Source: Companilactobacillus futsaii JCM 17355 (lineage in GTDB: Bacteria > Bacillota > Bacilli > Lactobacillales > Lactobacillaceae). Taken from it: a stretch of 64,000 nt of DNA. The position numbers were made by a program, and so were the translations under genes. Position 1 is the first letter of the stretch. Each line of letters opens with the position of its first letter. The DNA lies in the NCBI RefSeq assembly GCF_001435505.1, contig NZ_AZDO01000130.1:1-64000 (forward strand), read 5' to 3'. Below the pieces are notes generated by a model that saw only the letters and a list, made by a program, of their open reading frames with translations, was not told the DNA's origin and did not search any database. Positions 17,466 through 26,446 of this stretch are shown in pieces.

Positions 17466-18512
17466 TCAAGAATCATCATACCTTGAATAATAATCAATCA
17501 ATCTTTTTGCTAATTCAACTCTAAATTCACCTAACAAGCCGATTAGTTGTGAATAATGCATCGTCGTTGGACCAAGTAATGCGATAACGCCTTTACCGTG
17601 ATGACCAACGTCATAATTGGCAGTAATGATACTATAATTTTTCAACGCATCACTACCTAATTCACTTCCTAGACGAACTTTAATGCCGTCATCCAAAATC
17701 GAAGGATCCAATAACTTTCTCAAGTCATTACTTTGATTAATTATTGAGAACAACGATTGGACTTCTGACATATCGTCACCATTAGCATAATTCAAAAGAT
17801 TCAATTGACCGTCGACATAATACTTCTCTGATTCAGCCTTCTTAAAGAGTGAATCCATCATATCCAACAAACCATCGGTTGAATACATATATTCGGAAAG
17901 AATTGCTGGGACATCGCTATGAAGCATTTGAAGAACCTTATTAAGGGGTTGTCCAACTAGCTTATCATTCACGATGTTGACGATTTTTTCAATTAATGAA
18001 GTATCAAAATCATCATCGACAGTATAAATATTATTTTCTACATTATTATCACTTGTGACAATGATTGCCATAAGTTGATGTGCGTTCAAAGGGACGATTC
18101 TAAATCCAGTCAAACGGATCGAACTACTTTCTGGTCCCAATGTAATTGCGGTGTAGCTGGTCAAATGAGATAAGATCTTAGCGGATTGTTCGATAATATC
18201 ACCAATTTGATGATAAGTTTTACCGAAATCTTCATCGATTCTTTGGGCAATATCTTGTGGCACACTAGTTGGTTGTACCAGATGATCAAGATAATAGCGA
18301 TATCCCATTGCTGAAGGAATTCTGCCTGAAGAAAGATGAGTCTTCTCGAGATACCCAACTTCTTCAAGCATTGCCATTTCGTTTCTGATTGTCGCAGAAC
18401 TTACATGAAATGGTAATTCATTCATCAATGTCTTCGACCCAACCGGCTGGCCGGTATCTGTAAATATGCGCACGACTTCTCTCAAGATTGCATCTTGACG
18501 TTGTGATAGCAT
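17466..18512 (-). CDS. hrcA: Heat-inducible transcription repressor HrcA
   Basis: The repressor binds CIRCE and depends on GroE chaperone activity. The N-terminal winged helix (MLSQRQDAILREVVRIFTDT, then SATIRNEMAMLEEVGYLEK) is followed by a GAF-like domain ending VELAKRLIDYY. I chose ATG 18512 (348 aa), which has GGAGG 9 bases upstream. The longer frame from 18542 would begin inside the CIRCE element and is unlikely. First gene of the hrcA-grpE-dnaK-dnaJ operon, autoregulated through CIRCE. Confidence 0.96.
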   Translation of the reverse strand: MLSQRQDAILREVVRIFTDTGQPVGSKTLMNELPFHVSSATIRNEMAMLEEVGYLEKTHLSSGRIPSAMGYRYYLDHLVQPTSVPQDIAQRIDEDFGKTYHQIGDIIEQSAKILSHLTSYTAITLGPESSSIRLTGFRIVPLNAHQLMAIIVTSDNNVENNIYTVDDDFDTSLIEKIVNIVNDKLVGQPLNKVLQMLHSDVPAILSEYMYSTDGLLDMMDSLFKKAESEKYYVDGQLNLLNYANGDDMSEVQSLFSIINQSNDLRKLLDPSILDDGIKVRLGSELGSDALKNYSIITANYDVGHHGKGVIALLGPTTMHYSQLIGLLGEFRVELAKRLIDYYSRYDDS

Positions 18513-18528
18513 TATACCGTCCTCCTTT

Positions 18529-18555
18529 TTAGCACTATTCATACCTGAGTGCTAA
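18529..18555. promoter_or_regulatory. CIRCE operator of the hrcA operon
   Basis: TTAGCACTA-N9-GAGTGCTAA matches the CIRCE consensus TTAGCACTC-N9-GAGTGCTAA with one change in the arm nearest the gene. It lies 16 bp before the hrcA start, within the transcribed leader, where HrcA blocks expression. Confidence 0.95.
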
Positions 18556-18563
18556 CAATGTAA

Positions 18564-18592
18564 AATATAACAATCTATCCTTATAGTGTCAA
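18564..18592 (-). promoter_or_regulatory. Promoter of the hrcA-grpE-dnaK-dnaJ operon
   Basis: On the minus strand a perfect TTGACA (18592-18587), a 17-bp spacer and TATATT (18569-18564) give a strong sigma-A promoter directly upstream of CIRCE. Confidence 0.9.
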
Positions 18593-18689
18593 GTATGCAA
18601 GCTTATTTTTCATAATTATTTCCATAAAACTTTTCATTTTTGTGAATAACGAAAAAAAGACCCTTTTGACCAATGCCATAAGTCCCCTT

Positions 18690-19616
18690 TTATAAAATTT
18701 TTAATGAGTTGGCCTTATCTAGTTCAAGCTGTTCGATCAAACCTTGTGCGCTATCAAACTTCACTTCTCCACGCAAATACTTGATCCATTCAATCACGAC
18801 TGCTTGACCATAAATTTCCTGATTGAAATCGAAAATATTGGTTTCGATAGTAATACCAGTATTTTCCTTAAAGGTTACATTATAGCCCACGGAAGTCATT
18901 GAATTGTACCAAACTCCTGCAACCTTTATCCTTGTAGCATAAACACCGATCGAAGGAATCACTTGCTCTCCTTCAACTGCAATATTTGCCGTTGGATAAC
19001 CTAAAGTTCGTCCACGTTGCAATCCGTGAATAACTTTTCCTTGATTTTGATACTTATAACCTAAGAATTTATTAGCCTCTTCAATTTTATCGTCAGTAAT
19101 AAATTTCTTAATAGCACTCGAACCGATTTTTTGACCATCAATCAACTGTTCTGGCACCATCACCGTTTCAAAATTGCCTTTCGAGTAATTGGGCAAATTA
19201 GCCATGTTAGCAATATCTTTTTTGCCATAAGTATAGTCAAAGCCTGCCACAACATATTTTGCTTTGAAATCAATCATGTAGTAGTCAACGAATTCTTGCG
19301 GCTTCAAGTGTGCAAAGTCAGGTGTGAATTTAACAAAATACAAATAATCGACGCCCAACGATTCAACTAATTCAGCTTTTCTACCCCTTGTTGAAAGATA
19401 TCTAAAATTAGTTTCATGTTGATAAACAGTTCTTGGTGAACGATCAAAGGTCAATAAAGCTGATTTCAGATTATGCTCCTTAGCAATTTTGACACCGGTT
19501 TTAATAACTTTTTGATGACCTAAATGTACCCCGTCAAAAAAACCCATGATTAAAACTGTCGCTTCAGTTGGCAACTGTTCTTCTATTAGCGGATGTTTAA
19601 CATTAATAATCTGCAT
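18690..19616 (-). CDS. ribF: Bifunctional riboflavin kinase/FAD synthetase RibF
   Basis: It makes FMN from riboflavin and then FAD. The N-terminal nucleotidyltransferase domain (about 1-185) has GFFDGVHLGHQKVI, FDYTYGKK and IGSSAIKKFI. The C-terminal flavokinase domain has GRTLGYPTANI and the PSIGVYATRI segment. At 308 aa it is full length. It follows truB by 12 bases, the usual truB-ribF pair. I see no strong terminator before the hrcA promoter region. Confidence 0.95.
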   Translation of the reverse strand: MQIINVKHPLIEEQLPTEATVLIMGFFDGVHLGHQKVIKTGVKIAKEHNLKSALLTFDRSPRTVYQHETNFRYLSTRGRKAELVESLGVDYLYFVKFTPDFAHLKPQEFVDYYMIDFKAKYVVAGFDYTYGKKDIANMANLPNYSKGNFETVMVPEQLIDGQKIGSSAIKKFITDDKIEEANKFLGYKYQNQGKVIHGLQRGRTLGYPTANIAVEGEQVIPSIGVYATRIKVAGVWYNSMTSVGYNVTFKENTGITIETNIFDFNQEIYGQAVVIEWIKYLRGEVKFDSAQGLIEQLELDKANSLKIL

Positions 19617-19628
19617 AATTACCCTCTT

Positions 19629-20543
19629 CTACTTATTGTTCAGTAACATCAAATCTGGAATCCACATATTTCTAACTTTATCATACTTGTAAAGTGCCTT
19701 AGTGACGCCATTTCTTTGCACGCGTAATTGTTTTGCTTTATCAGAATCAACATCTTCAACTTCTAAGAATCCGCCATGGCTGACCCGAACATCCCACTGC
19801 TCATCATTCAATTCTAAACTAGGCAAATCTTTTAAAACCTCATCAATTGATTTCAAGAAACTGTAATCTTTTTTTGCCATCATTTCTTCGATTTTACCCA
19901 GAGTAAAGGTTTCTTCAATTGGAAAGCCAGCACTTTTTACTCGAGTCAATTGTGACATAAAAGCCGGATATCCTAATAATCTACCAAATTCTACCGCCAA
20001 AGTTCTTACATAAGTTCCCTTTGAACATTTAACATGAAATCTGATGGTTTGATAGCTCATAGTCTCGTCAAAAACTGGTTCTGAAGTCATTGAAAAACTA
20101 TAAATATGAATTTCACGAACTGGTCTTTCTACTTCAATACCGGCTCTAGCGTATTCGTAAAGTTTCTTACCATTCACGCGCACCGCTGAAAACATTGGCG
20201 GAATCTGTTTTAAATCGCCAGTCATTTGTTGAAAGATTTTCTCCAATTCTTCATCAGTAAATGGCTTTGATAACTTCTTCTCCTCAACTGTCTCACCTTC
20301 ACGGTCCTCAGTTGTCGTTGATCGTCCTAAAGTAATCTCACCAGCATATTCTTTAGGTGAACTAGTCAAAGTATTAACTAACTTAGTCGCTTGTCCAACA
20401 CAAATTGGCAAAACCCCATCAACCAAGGGATCTAAAGTTCCCGTATGGCCAATCTTTCTAGTGTGTAAAATTTTTCGTAATTTATATACATAATCTGAAC
20501 TAGTTTGTCCGATTTCTTTATTTAATGGAATTACTCCGTCCAT
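19629..20543 (-). CDS. truB: tRNA pseudouridine55 synthase TruB
   Basis: It modifies U55 in the T loop of tRNAs. MDGVIPLNKEIGQTSSDYV is the TruB N-terminus, and HTGTLDPLVDGVLPICVG contains the catalytic Asp. The KCSKGTYVRTLA segment and a C-terminal RNA-binding part follow. I chose ATG 20543 (304 aa), which has ACGGAGA at good spacing. The longer frame to 20615 adds 24 residues of non-homologous sequence. It is downstream of rbfA and followed by ribF. Confidence 0.95.
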   Translation of the reverse strand: MDGVIPLNKEIGQTSSDYVYKLRKILHTRKIGHTGTLDPLVDGVLPICVGQATKLVNTLTSSPKEYAGEITLGRSTTTEDREGETVEEKKLSKPFTDEELEKIFQQMTGDLKQIPPMFSAVRVNGKKLYEYARAGIEVERPVREIHIYSFSMTSEPVFDETMSYQTIRFHVKCSKGTYVRTLAVEFGRLLGYPAFMSQLTRVKSAGFPIEETFTLGKIEEMMAKKDYSFLKSIDEVLKDLPSLELNDEQWDVRVSHGGFLEVEDVDSDKAKQLRVQRNGVTKALYKYDKVRNMWIPDLMLLNNK

Positions 20544-20612
20544 AATTGATCTCCGTCTTTTCATAATATCAGTAATAATTTTACTAGTCTTCGTTAATAA
20601 TAGGAAGTTTTC

Positions 20613-20647
20613 CAAAAAAAAACAGGCAAGAAAAAAATTCTTACCTG
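20613..20647 (-). terminator. Terminator between rbfA and truB
   Basis: On the minus strand CAGGTAAGAA pairs with TTCTTGCCTG (one G-T pair) and is followed by nine T. It begins 6 bases after the rbfA stop and should end most of the rimP-infB-rbfA transcripts. Confidence 0.85.
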
Positions 20648-20653
20648 CTAATT

Positions 20654-21013
20654 TTAACGATTAGCCTCGTCTTGATGCAATTTAGCAATCAATTTATCAA
20701 TCTTTTCTCCGTAACGAACTGATTGATCTTGTTTGAATTCAAGTTCAGGAACTTTATACAAAGTCAATTTTTGACCTAATTCACGACGAATCAATCCCTT
20801 AGCTTTATCTAGTCCTGCTTGAGTTTTTTCAACATCACTAGCTTTTTCAGAAAGAATACTGTAATAAATTGTTGCTTGTTGCAAATCACCGGTCATTTCA
20901 ACACCTGTAACTGTAACACCTTGAACTCTTGGATCACGTACACGTTTAAGAAGAATGTCGTTGACTTCTTTTTGAATTTCTTGTTCAACACGACCTATAC
21001 GATGTTTTACCAT
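20654..21013 (-). CDS. rbfA: 30S ribosome-binding factor RbfA
   Basis: A KH-like factor for 16S rRNA processing and cold adaptation. The family core is visible: RIGRVEQEIQKEVNDILLKR, then DPRVQGVTVTGVEMTGDLQQ and LTLYKVPELEF. ATG 21013 (119 aa) has GGAGGT upstream; the frame from 21037 includes that site and is rejected. It lies 141 bp downstream of infB, with a terminator-like hairpin between. Confidence 0.95.
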   Translation of the reverse strand: MVKHRIGRVEQEIQKEVNDILLKRVRDPRVQGVTVTGVEMTGDLQQATIYYSILSEKASDVEKTQAGLDKAKGLIRRELGQKLTLYKVPELEFKQDQSVRYGEKIDKLIAKLHQDEANR

Positions 21014-21101
21014 AATTGTACCTCCATTAATTTTCAAACTATTTCTAGTTTACTTGTCATCTTTTAATCATCACTGCTTGATTATATCACATTACTTTGT
21101 C

Positions 21102-21145
21102 AAAAAAATAAAGTCAAAATGTTTCAAAAACATTCTGGCTTTATT
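21102..21145 (-). terminator. Hairpin terminator after infB
   Basis: AATAAAGTCAAAATG (21107-21121) pairs with CATTCTGGCTTTATT (21131-21145), with one mismatch and two G-T or similar weak pairs. On the minus strand it is followed by TTTTTTT. It would attenuate transcription into rbfA. Confidence 0.7.
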
Positions 21146-21154
21146 AATAATTAA

Positions 21155-23998
21155 CTATTTAACTGGAACTTGTTCCATAACGTAGACTTCGATTTCATCA
21201 CCGATCTTAATATCGTTATAGTTTTCGATTGTGATACCACATTCGAATCCTGAACCGACTTCCTTAACGTCATCTTTGAAACGTTTTAGAGAAGCTAATT
21301 TACCTTCAGTAACAACGATACCGTCTCTAACAAGTCTTACACCACTATCACGTTGAACCTTACCGCTGTTTACATAACAACCAGCGATAGTACCAATCTT
21401 CGATACATTGTAAGTTTCACGAACAGTCAAGTTACCAATAACTTTTTCTTCGTAAACTGGTTCCAACATACCTTTCATAGCAGCTTCGATTTCGTCGATA
21501 GCCTTATAAATAACTCTGTGAAGACGGATATCAACATTTTCATCCTTAGCTTGAACCTTGGCTTGAGCAGTTGGACGAACATTAAATCCAATGATGATAG
21601 CGTTACTTGCAGCAGCTAAGTTAACATCACTTTCAGTAATAGCACCAACGGCAGAGTGAATAATATTGACACGAACACCTTCGACTTCAATCTTCTTCAA
21701 ACTTCCAGCAATGGCTTCAGCAGAACCTTGAACATCGGCTTTGATAATAACGTCGACTTGTTTAAGTTCTCCTTCTTTCATTGTTTCGAATAAGTTATCA
21801 AGTGTTACAGGGTTAGTATTTTGACGTTCCTTTTGAAGGGCACGACTAGCACGCTCTTCACCAGCAGCACGAGCAGTCTTTTCATCATCGAAGACAACGA
21901 ATTTATCCGCTGATTCAGGAACTTCATTAAGTCCTGTGATCTCAACTGGTTCTGATGGTTTAGCACTCTTTATATTTTTACCGTTGTAATTGGTCATAGT
22001 TCTAACACGACCAAAAGTATTACCAACAACGATTGGATCCCCAACATGTAATGTACCTTGTTGATCTAACAAAGTAGCCACTGGTCCACGACCCTTATCC
22101 AACTTAGCTTCAATAACAGTACCGATAGCTTTTTTTTTAGGGTTAGCTTTTAGTTCTAGCACATCAGCTTCTAGTAAGATCATTTCTAGCAATTCATCAA
22201 TATTTGTACCCATCTTAGCAGAAATATTAACGAAGATCGTATCCCCACCGTAAGCTTCAGGAACTAAGTCATATTGCATTAGTTCTTCAGTTACATGTTG
22301 TGGGTTAGCACCTGGTTTATCGATCTTATTGATAGCTACGATAATTGGATCATTTGCAGCCTTAGCGTGGTTAATAGCTTCAATTGTCTGTGGCATAACA
22401 CCATCATCAGCAGCAACAACTAAAACGACGATATCAGTAATATCAGCACCACGAGCACGCATATTAGTAAAGGCAGCGTGTCCTGGAGTATCCAAGAACG
22501 TAATCAATCTATCCTTTAGACGAACTTGGTAAGCACCGATATGTTGAGTAATACCACCAGCTTCACCGGCAGTAACATGAGTGTGTCTTAAATGATCAAG
22601 CAAGGTTGTCTTACCATGATCAACGTGACCCATGATTGTAACTACTGGTGGACGTGTAACAAGATTTTCTGTTGTATTAACTTCAGCATCGAAGTACTTG
22701 TCGATATCGGCAACATCTTCTTCAACCTTTTCTTGTGACTTAATACCATAATCCTCAGCCAACAATTCAATCGTGTCTTTATCCAATGACTTATTTTGGT
22801 TGATCATAATACCAAGCATAAAGAGCTTCTTAACAATTTCTGCTGGCTCTCTGTGAATCAACTTACCAATATCTTGAGCGTTCATACCAACTGTATAAAT
22901 CAGTGTTTCTGGTAATGGACGTTCCTTTCTTTGTGGCATTGGTTTCTTAGGTTCAGTACGTTGACGTTGCTGACGTTTACGTTCTTTCTTCTTCTTACGA
23001 CTACCAAATGGATTAGCAAGATTTTGCTTGTGACCAAAATCACGGTTATTGTTAGTTGGTTTTGGCTTCTTGTACTCTGGCTTTGGAACATTAACATTAG
23101 CTACTGTTGCTTTAGGAGTTTCCTTAGCCTTGGCAGCTGCATTGTTGTTATGGTTAGGTCTTCTGTTTTGATTTTGGTTGTTGCGATTATTTGAATTATG
23201 GTTGTTATTATTTTTTCTGTTATAACGATTGTTATTCTCGTTATTATTGTTAGGACGATGATTGTTTCTATGAGCATTTTCACTATTGTTAGTGTGGTTA
23301 TTGTTAGAACGATTATTACGATTTCTAGTTGGATGACTAGGAATACGACTAGCATCAGCGATGTTGGTCTTGAATTGTTCTAGATACTTGTTACCAGCAC
23401 TTTGTCTTGGACGTGGAGCTTGTCCTTGCACATTTGAACGATCACGTCGGTTGTTATTGTTGCGATTGCGATTATTGTTACGATTTTCGCCATTGCGGTT
23501 GTTGCGTGGTTCATTGTTACGATTACGGTTATCACGATTTTGTGAATTACGGTTATCGTTTCTATTGCCATTGCTATTGTGATTGTTTGAATTTTGAGAA
23601 TTGTTGCCATTATTTGGACGATGATAGTTACCACTATTGCTGTTTGGACGATTACTGTTGGAGTTGTGATTATTATTACGATGGTCAAAGTGACCTTTAC
23701 CCTTATTAGTATCTCTTCTTACAGCAGTAATCTTGATTTTAGTTTTGTGATCACCTGAATTGTGATTACTACCTTCGCGTTTTTCACCAGTCTTAGGTTG
23801 TGCTTTAGATTGATTCTGTTGAGCTTTAACAGGCTTTTTACCAACTTTTAAGCTGTTAACGATTTTCTTTTCTACACTTTCATCTACTGATGACATATGG
23901 TTTTTCACATCAATGCCCAATTTTGCAGCGGCATCTAGTACTACTTGATTCTCAACACTATTTTCTTTTGCAATAGTATAAATTCTTTTTTTGACCAT
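21155..23998 (-). CDS. infB: Translation initiation factor IF-2, with a long Asn-rich N-terminal region
   Basis: A GTPase that places fMet-tRNA on the 30S subunit. An IF2N domain (1-45) is followed by low-complexity sequence extremely rich in Asn, Arg, His and Ser (about 102-190 and 223-287), then a basic linker and a second IF2N segment (about 365-420). The G domain has [14 protein letters not shown] (457-470), [11 protein letters not shown] and [10 protein letters not shown]. Domains II-IV complete a 947-aa protein. The Asn-rich part is unusual compared with the Lys/Ala/Glu-rich region of many IF2 proteins. Confidence 0.96.
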   Translation of the reverse strand: MVKKRIYTIAKENSVENQVVLDAAAKLGIDVKNHMSSVDESVEKKIVNSLKVGKKPVKAQQNQSKAQPKTGEKREGSNHNSGDHKTKIKITAVRRDTNKGKGHFDHRNNNHNSNSNRPNSNSGNYHRPNNGNNSQNSNNHNSNGNRNDNRNSQNRDNRNRNNEPRNNRNGENRNNNRNRNNNNRRDRSNVQGQAPRPRQSAGNKYLEQFKTNIADASRIPSHPTRNRNNRSNNNHTNNSENAHRNNHRPNNNNENNNRYNRKNNNNHNSNNRNNQNQNRRPNHNNNAAAKAKETPKATVANVNVPKPEYKKPKPTNNNRDFGHKQNLANPFGSRKKKKERKRQQRQRTEPKKPMPQRKERPLPETLIYTVGMNAQDIGKLIHREPAEIVKKLFMLGIMINQNKSLDKDTIELLAEDYGIKSQEKVEEDVADIDKYFDAEVNTTENLVTRPPVVTIMGHVDHGKTTLLDHLRHTHVTAGEAGGITQHIGAYQVRLKDRLITFLDTPGHAAFTNMRARGADITDIVVLVVAADDGVMPQTIEAINHAKAANDPIIVAINKIDKPGANPQHVTEELMQYDLVPEAYGGDTIFVNISAKMGTNIDELLEMILLEADVLELKANPKKKAIGTVIEAKLDKGRGPVATLLDQQGTLHVGDPIVVGNTFGRVRTMTNYNGKNIKSAKPSEPVEITGLNEVPESADKFVVFDDEKTARAAGEERASRALQKERQNTNPVTLDNLFETMKEGELKQVDVIIKADVQGSAEAIAGSLKKIEVEGVRVNIIHSAVGAITESDVNLAAASNAIIIGFNVRPTAQAKVQAKDENVDIRLHRVIYKAIDEIEAAMKGMLEPVYEEKVIGNLTVRETYNVSKIGTIAGCYVNSGKVQRDSGVRLVRDGIVVTEGKLASLKRFKDDVKEVGSGFECGITIENYNDIKIGDEIEVYVMEQVPVK
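23138..23695 (-). repeat. Low-complexity AAT/CGT-rich coding tract in infB
   Basis: The tract encodes runs of Asn with interspersed Arg, His, Ser and Asp, for example [17 protein letters not shown]. It is interrupted by a conserved-looking patch ([20 protein letters not shown], residues 201-220). The codons vary between AAT and AAC, so it is not a simple DNA microsatellite. Confidence 0.8.
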
Positions 23999-24011
23999 CC
24001 TATCACTCTCC

Positions 24012-24308
24012 TTAATTGTCCATAAGTTCTTTTAACCTTTTAGCAAATCCAAAATCTGTTATTCCCATAACTTTTCTGTCTTTTCCAATAGCCGTTTTTA
24101 ATTCTTCACTACTTATCGTATCTATCACAGGTACATTATAATAACTTGCCTTATTGTGCAAATCTTTTTTTGTTCGAGCACTACAATCTTGCGCCATGAT
24201 AACGAGTTTTACCTCACCACTGCGCATTCCATTAATAGTCAGTTCGGTCCCACTAATAAATTTTCGAGCTCTAACTGCAATACCTAAGAAATTTAAAAAG
24301 TTTTTCAT
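24012..24308 (-). CDS. ylxQ: L7Ae-family RNA-binding protein YlxQ
   Basis: A small kink-turn-binding fold protein of the L7Ae/L30e family, always found between nusA/ylxR and infB in Firmicutes. [14 protein letters not shown], then [18 protein letters not shown] and [15 protein letters not shown] match the family. At 98 aa it has normal length. It overlaps the ylxR stop by one base and precedes infB by 13 bases. Precise function is unknown; an RNA or ribosome-assembly role is inferred. Confidence 0.92.
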   Translation of the reverse strand: MKNFLNFLGIAVRARKFISGTELTINGMRSGEVKLVIMAQDCSARTKKDLHNKASYYNVPVIDTISSEELKTAIGKDRKVMGITDFGFAKRLKELMDN

Positions 24309-24622
24309 TAATGTTTCTTGCCTAAATCTCCAAATAAGTCCATACGAGCTTTTTGGTGATCTACGAATTCAAATAGTTCATCATAAAAATCCTCTGGAAC
24401 TGCATGTGAAAATACTTTTTCCAGAATTTTTTTCGATTTAGCATTTTTAACGGCTTCTGGATCTAGACCTACATAAGCACCACGACCGGGTTTCTTTCCA
24501 GTAGGATCAATTGAAATATTGCCTTCTTTGTCTTTGACAATTCTTACCATTTCTCTTTTTGGATACATCTTATTTGTCAAGACATCTTTACGCATAGGTA
24601 TCTTACGAGTTGCCAAATCCAT
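24308..24622 (-). CDS. ylxR: YlxR (RnpM-type, DUF448) RNA-binding protein
   Basis: It has the family signature RKIPMRKDVLTNKMYPKREM followed by GRGAYVGLDPEAV. Members are nucleic-acid-binding proteins and, in Bacillus subtilis, one has been linked to RNase P modulation. I use ATG 24622 (104 aa); a GTG one codon earlier is possible. AAGGGG lies close upstream. It is encoded between nusA and ylxQ with single-base overlap at the end, so co-translated. Confidence 0.92.
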   Translation of the reverse strand: MDLATRKIPMRKDVLTNKMYPKREMVRIVKDKEGNISIDPTGKKPGRGAYVGLDPEAVKNAKSKKILEKVFSHAVPEDFYDELFEFVDHQKARMDLFGDLGKKH

Positions 24623-24632
24623 CACCCCTTTT

Positions 24633-25844
24633 TTAATTTTCTGAATCAGAATCGTCGTCTACATCGTTTGAATCATTTTCATCATCATCTTGTGCAGCGG
24701 GATTCTTGGCATCGTCTGCATTAGCAGCATTTTCACGAGTCTTTTCTATGTCGATCTTACCACTCTCAATGTCATCTAAGTCAACATCTTCGTCGTTATC
24801 ATCAACAAACTCAACTTGTGATTCTGGCTTGATATCAATCTTATATCCAGTCAACTTAGCAGCTAAACGAGCATTTTGACCTTTTTTACCAATTGCTAGT
24901 GACAAATGGTAATCAGGAACGATTACGATACATTGCTTCTTATCAGTTTCATCAAATTGAACCGCAATTACTTCTGCCGGATTCAAAGCGTTAGCAATGA
25001 AATCAACGGGATCATCAACATAAGGTACGACATCAATGTTTTCACCATTCAATTCGTCAACTACTGCTTGTACACGTGAACCCTTTGGCCCAACACAAGT
25101 ACCCACTGGATCAACGTCTGGATTATCTGATTTCACAGCAATCTTAGTTCTATCACCAGCTTCACGAGCAATTGAGACGATTTCAACAGTTCCATCATAG
25201 ATTTCTGGAACTTCTTGTTCAAATAATCTCTTGACCAAACCTGGATCAGTTCTAGAAACAAATACTTGTGGTCCTTTAGTAGCATTTTCAACTTTAGTTA
25301 CATAAACACGAATTCTATCACGAGAATTGTACGTTTCGCCAGGCATTTGATCAGCCTTAGGCATAACTGTTTCAATACGTCCGTAAGTGATATAAACATA
25401 ACGATTATCGCTACGTTCAACCGTTCCTTGAATGATTTCATGTTCATACTGACTGTATTCATTATAAATGATATCACGCTCAGCTTCACGAACACGTTGC
25501 ATAATTACTTGCTTAGCAGTCTGAGCTGCAATTCGACCAAAGTCTTTAGGTGTTACTTCTTCTTTGATGTGATCGCCAATTTCATAACCTTTACTCTTTT
25601 GTTGGGCATCTTCAAGACTTACTTCGAGGCGATCATCAACGACTTCTTCGACAACTTCTTTAACCGCGTAAACATGTATATTACCCTTTTTTGCGTCAAA
25701 TTCAACATCAACGTTTTGAGCTTGGTTGTAATTTCTCTTATAAGCCGCAACTAAAGCAGCTTCTAGTGATTCAATAACGTATTCTTTTTTGATACCCTTT
25801 TCGCGTTCAAGCGCATCGAGGGCTTCAACCATTTCTTTACTCAT
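24633..25844 (-). CDS. nusA: Transcription termination/antitermination factor NusA
   Basis: It binds RNA polymerase and modulates pausing and termination. The N-terminal domain (MSKEMVEALDALEREKGIKK), S1 domain (about 130-200) and two KH domains (KIAVKSDNPDVDPVGTCVGP, then LAIGKKGQNARLAAKLTG) are present. A low-complexity acidic tail (about 345-403) ends the protein. ATG 25844 follows AAGGAG by 7 bases; the longer frame to 25871 contains that site. A hairpin in the operon leader may serve autoregulation. Confidence 0.96.
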   Translation of the reverse strand: MSKEMVEALDALEREKGIKKEYVIESLEAALVAAYKRNYNQAQNVDVEFDAKKGNIHVYAVKEVVEEVVDDRLEVSLEDAQQKSKGYEIGDHIKEEVTPKDFGRIAAQTAKQVIMQRVREAERDIIYNEYSQYEHEIIQGTVERSDNRYVYITYGRIETVMPKADQMPGETYNSRDRIRVYVTKVENATKGPQVFVSRTDPGLVKRLFEQEVPEIYDGTVEIVSIAREAGDRTKIAVKSDNPDVDPVGTCVGPKGSRVQAVVDELNGENIDVVPYVDDPVDFIANALNPAEVIAVQFDETDKKQCIVIVPDYHLSLAIGKKGQNARLAAKLTGYKIDIKPESQVEFVDDNDEDVDLDDIESGKIDIEKTRENAANADDAKNPAAQDDDENDSNDVDDDSDSEN

Positions 25845-25854
25845 GATTTTCTCC

Positions 25855-26322
25855 TTAGAATTCGATTGCAAGACGAATTTTAGCGATATTTTTGCGGCTA
25901 ATTTCCACTTGCTTCTTTAAATTCTTAACTTTTACGATCAAAGTTATCTCTGTATCCGTTACTTGTGTAAGTGTTCCTTCAAAAGCTTTTTCACCATTTA
26001 GTTTTTGGTATAAAGAAACATGAACATAATCATCAACGTAATTTGTTAAACTTTCATCATTCTTTAATGGACGTTCTGCACCAGGAGATGAAACTTCTAG
26101 ATAGTAAGCTGGTTCGATTGGGTCCAACTCATCTAGTTTTTCTCCATATTCCTCACTAATAACGGCACAATCATCAATACTGATTCCACCCTTTTTATCT
26201 GCATAAACTCTCAAATACCAATCCCCATGTTCATGCACGAGTTCTAAATCAACTAAAAAGAAATCGTGTTGTTCCAAAATGGGTTGTAAAATGGCTTTTA
26301 ATTCTTCAACTTTTGTATCCAA
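25855..26322 (-). CDS. rimP: Ribosome maturation factor RimP
   Basis: It helps 30S subunit assembly. FFLVDLELVHEHGDWYLRVY, then GISIDDCAVISEEYGEKLDE and YLEVSSPGAERPL identify RimP. I prefer a TTG start at 26322 (155 aa) because GGAGG lies 7 bases before it; the ATG six bases upstream (26328) abuts GGAGG with only one base between. It is the first gene of the rimP-nusA-ylxR-ylxQ-infB-rbfA operon. The polC gene lies upstream. Confidence 0.93.
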   Translation of the reverse strand: MDTKVEELKAILQPILEQHDFFLVDLELVHEHGDWYLRVYADKKGGISIDDCAVISEEYGEKLDELDPIEPAYYLEVSSPGAERPLKNDESLTNYVDDYVHVSLYQKLNGEKAFEGTLTQVTDTEITLIVKVKNLKKQVEISRKNIAKIRLAIEF

Positions 26323-26349
26323 GGACATTCCTCCAAAGTAATCGGCAAT

Positions 26350-26377
26350 AAAAAGAGTGAGCATTTCTGCTCACTCA
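26350..26377 (-). terminator. Leader terminator hairpin of the rimP-nusA operon (also ends polC)
   Basis: GAGTGAGC and GCTCACTC form a perfect 8-bp stem with loop ATTTCT, followed on the minus strand by TTTTTATT. It lies downstream of the promoter at 26402-26430 and 20-30 bases before the rimP start. It can therefore act as both polC terminator and operon attenuator. Confidence 0.8.
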
Positions 26378-26401
26378 TTAATCAATAATTAACTAGTAGT
26401 T

Positions 26402-26430
26402 AATTTAACATATATTTGTTATTAAATCAA
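26402..26430 (-). promoter_or_regulatory. Promoter of the rimP-nusA-infB operon
   Basis: On the minus strand TTGATT (26430-26425), a 17-bp spacer and TAAATT (26407-26402) form a good promoter in the polC-rimP gap, upstream of the leader hairpin. Confidence 0.65.
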
Positions 26431-26446
26431 CTTATAACGACCATAC

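Noticed and set aside
18655-18690. Terminator for ribF
   Set aside because: Only a GACC/CTTTT/GACC direct repeat and weak pairing are visible; I could not support a stable hairpin.
23101-23709. Several long overlapping reading frames on both strands across the Asn-rich part of infB
   Set aside because: They are frame shadows of the repetitive AAT/CGT coding tract: their translations are low-complexity and they lack ribosome sites.
25266-25754. A 162-codon frame on the + strand inside nusA
   Set aside because: It is antisense to conserved nusA domains and has no ribosome site or recognisable motif.
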